Assembly (NCBI GenBank): GCA_964542855.1
Contig: CAZIWJ010000207.1
Span: 1-6,699 of the forward strand
DNA from: CAZIWJ01 sp964542855
GTDB lineage: Bacteria > Bacteroidota > Bacteroidia > Cytophagales > Cyclobacteriaceae
Length of the DNA stretch: 6,699 bases
Direction: 5' to 3'
Part shown: piece after piece, positions 6,119-6,699 of the stretch
Layout of the letters: each line of letters starts with the position of its first letter
Position numbering within the stretch: the first letter of the stretch is position 1
The notes under the pieces: generated by a model
Seen by the model: only the letters and a program-made list of their open reading frames with translations
Database searches by the model: none
Told to the model about the DNA's origin: nothing
Made by a program: the position numbers and the translations under genes

Positions 6119-6699
6119 ATGGTCAATACGCTACTACCCTCTCGTTCAGGGATATCATTCCGATTAGTTTTATTATTTTATTCTCTTTTAACCCTGTTAA
6201 TAGCATCAGTTACAACCCGGTCTTCTTACGCGCAGTCTGGGGGTACATGTGATACCCGTCCCGGCATATCGCAAAGTATACCTAGTAACCCTATCAGGCC
6301 CGATGCTCCTAACCGGGAATACAATCTTCTTTTATACTTTTCTGATACAAATGAAGGCAGCTGCTTTGGTGGGATTGAGTATCTGGCCAGTTCCAGTAAT
6401 TCAAATGTAATCCGGGCCAGCGTATCAGTTAATACACTAATTATAGACCCCATTGCTTTGGGCACCGCGACCATTACCGTTACTGCAAGGTATACTGCTT
6501 ATCCCTCCCTGTCAACCACCCAACAGGTAACTATACAGGTTCGCTACCCTAACCAGCCGCCGGCTGTTAAAAAAAACATAACTGGTTTTGGAGAGGAAAA
6601 TAAAAATGGAATCAATGAAATCAGCAACCTCGGTCAGTATTTTATAGACAGTGACCATAGTGATGATGAATTGACTTACAGCCTTCAGTATATAGATAG
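6119..6699 (+). CDS. Exported protein with cadherin/Ig-like repeats, truncated by the window edge
   Basis: The frame is open from the ATG at 6119 to the last base: 193 full codons plus two bases, with no stop. An in-frame TAA at 6104 makes this the first possible ATG. A long signal peptide has a basic start (R9, R15), a hydrophobic core of about residues 16-31, and probable cleavage after SSYA (before Q39). Residues about 70-141 look like one complete bacterial dystroglycan-type cadherin or Ig-like repeat. It runs from LLLYFSDTNEG (70-80), through SSSNSNVIRASVSVNTL, to GTATITVTA (115-123) and VTIQV (137-141). A linker, PNQPPAV (144-150), leads to a second repeat beginning YFIDSDHSDDELTYSL (174-189), cut off by the edge. 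C44 and C82 could form a disulphide. Such proteins in this phylum are usually large cell-surface or secreted adhesins, often exported by the type IX system through a C-terminal signal, which is not visible here. It is separated from the operon by a terminator. Confidence 0.75.
   Translation, partial: MVNTLLPSRSGISFRLVLLFYSLLTLLIASVTTRSSYAQSGGTCDTRPGISQSIPSNPIRPDAPNREYNLLLYFSDTNEGSCFGGIEYLASSSNSNVIRASVSVNTLIIDPIALGTATITVTARYTAYPSLSTTQQVTIQVRYPNQPPAVKKNITGFGEENKNGINEISNLGQYFIDSDHSDDELTYSLQYID

Overview
The window looks like chromosomal DNA from a member of Bacteroidota. Three things point there: genes without Shine-Dalgarno sequences, signal peptides ending in A-Q, and a set of secreted amidohydrolases known from Flavobacteriia and Cytophagia, next to a surface protein with cadherin-like repeats. 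I cannot place it more finely than the phylum.

Layout. Bases 1-992 are mostly AT-rich and hold no gene I can name. They contain a possible broken or partial reading frame at the left edge, an imperfect 59-bp direct repeat, and some strong hairpins. A minus-strand gene (1043-1645) encodes a small FMN-binding protein of the pyridoxamine 5'-phosphate oxidase superfamily and ends at its own terminator. A 119-bp divergent spacer then separates it from a plus-strand operon of three amidohydrolase-fold genes (1765-3138, 3144-4508, 4519-5826), spaced 5 and 10 bp apart and closed by a strong terminator (5863-5893). After a 225-bp spacer with a long bulged hairpin, an exported protein with cadherin/Ig-like repeats starts at 6119 and runs off the right edge.

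How the genes work together. All three amidohydrolase proteins carry their own signal peptide, so they should act outside the cytoplasm, probably in the periplasm. Only the middle one keeps the full set of metal ligands. The first and third keep the fold's N- and C-terminal signatures but have lost the histidines and aspartate of the metal centre. From memory of the family, flavobacteria usually carry the first two as one protein of about 1000 residues, beside a separate protein of about 430 residues like the third. This locus would then be a split version, and the inference is one catalytic subunit working with two non-catalytic partners. The substrate is unknown.

The most interesting points are this one-active, two-inactive arrangement, the split of the usual fusion, and the structured leader before the last gene.
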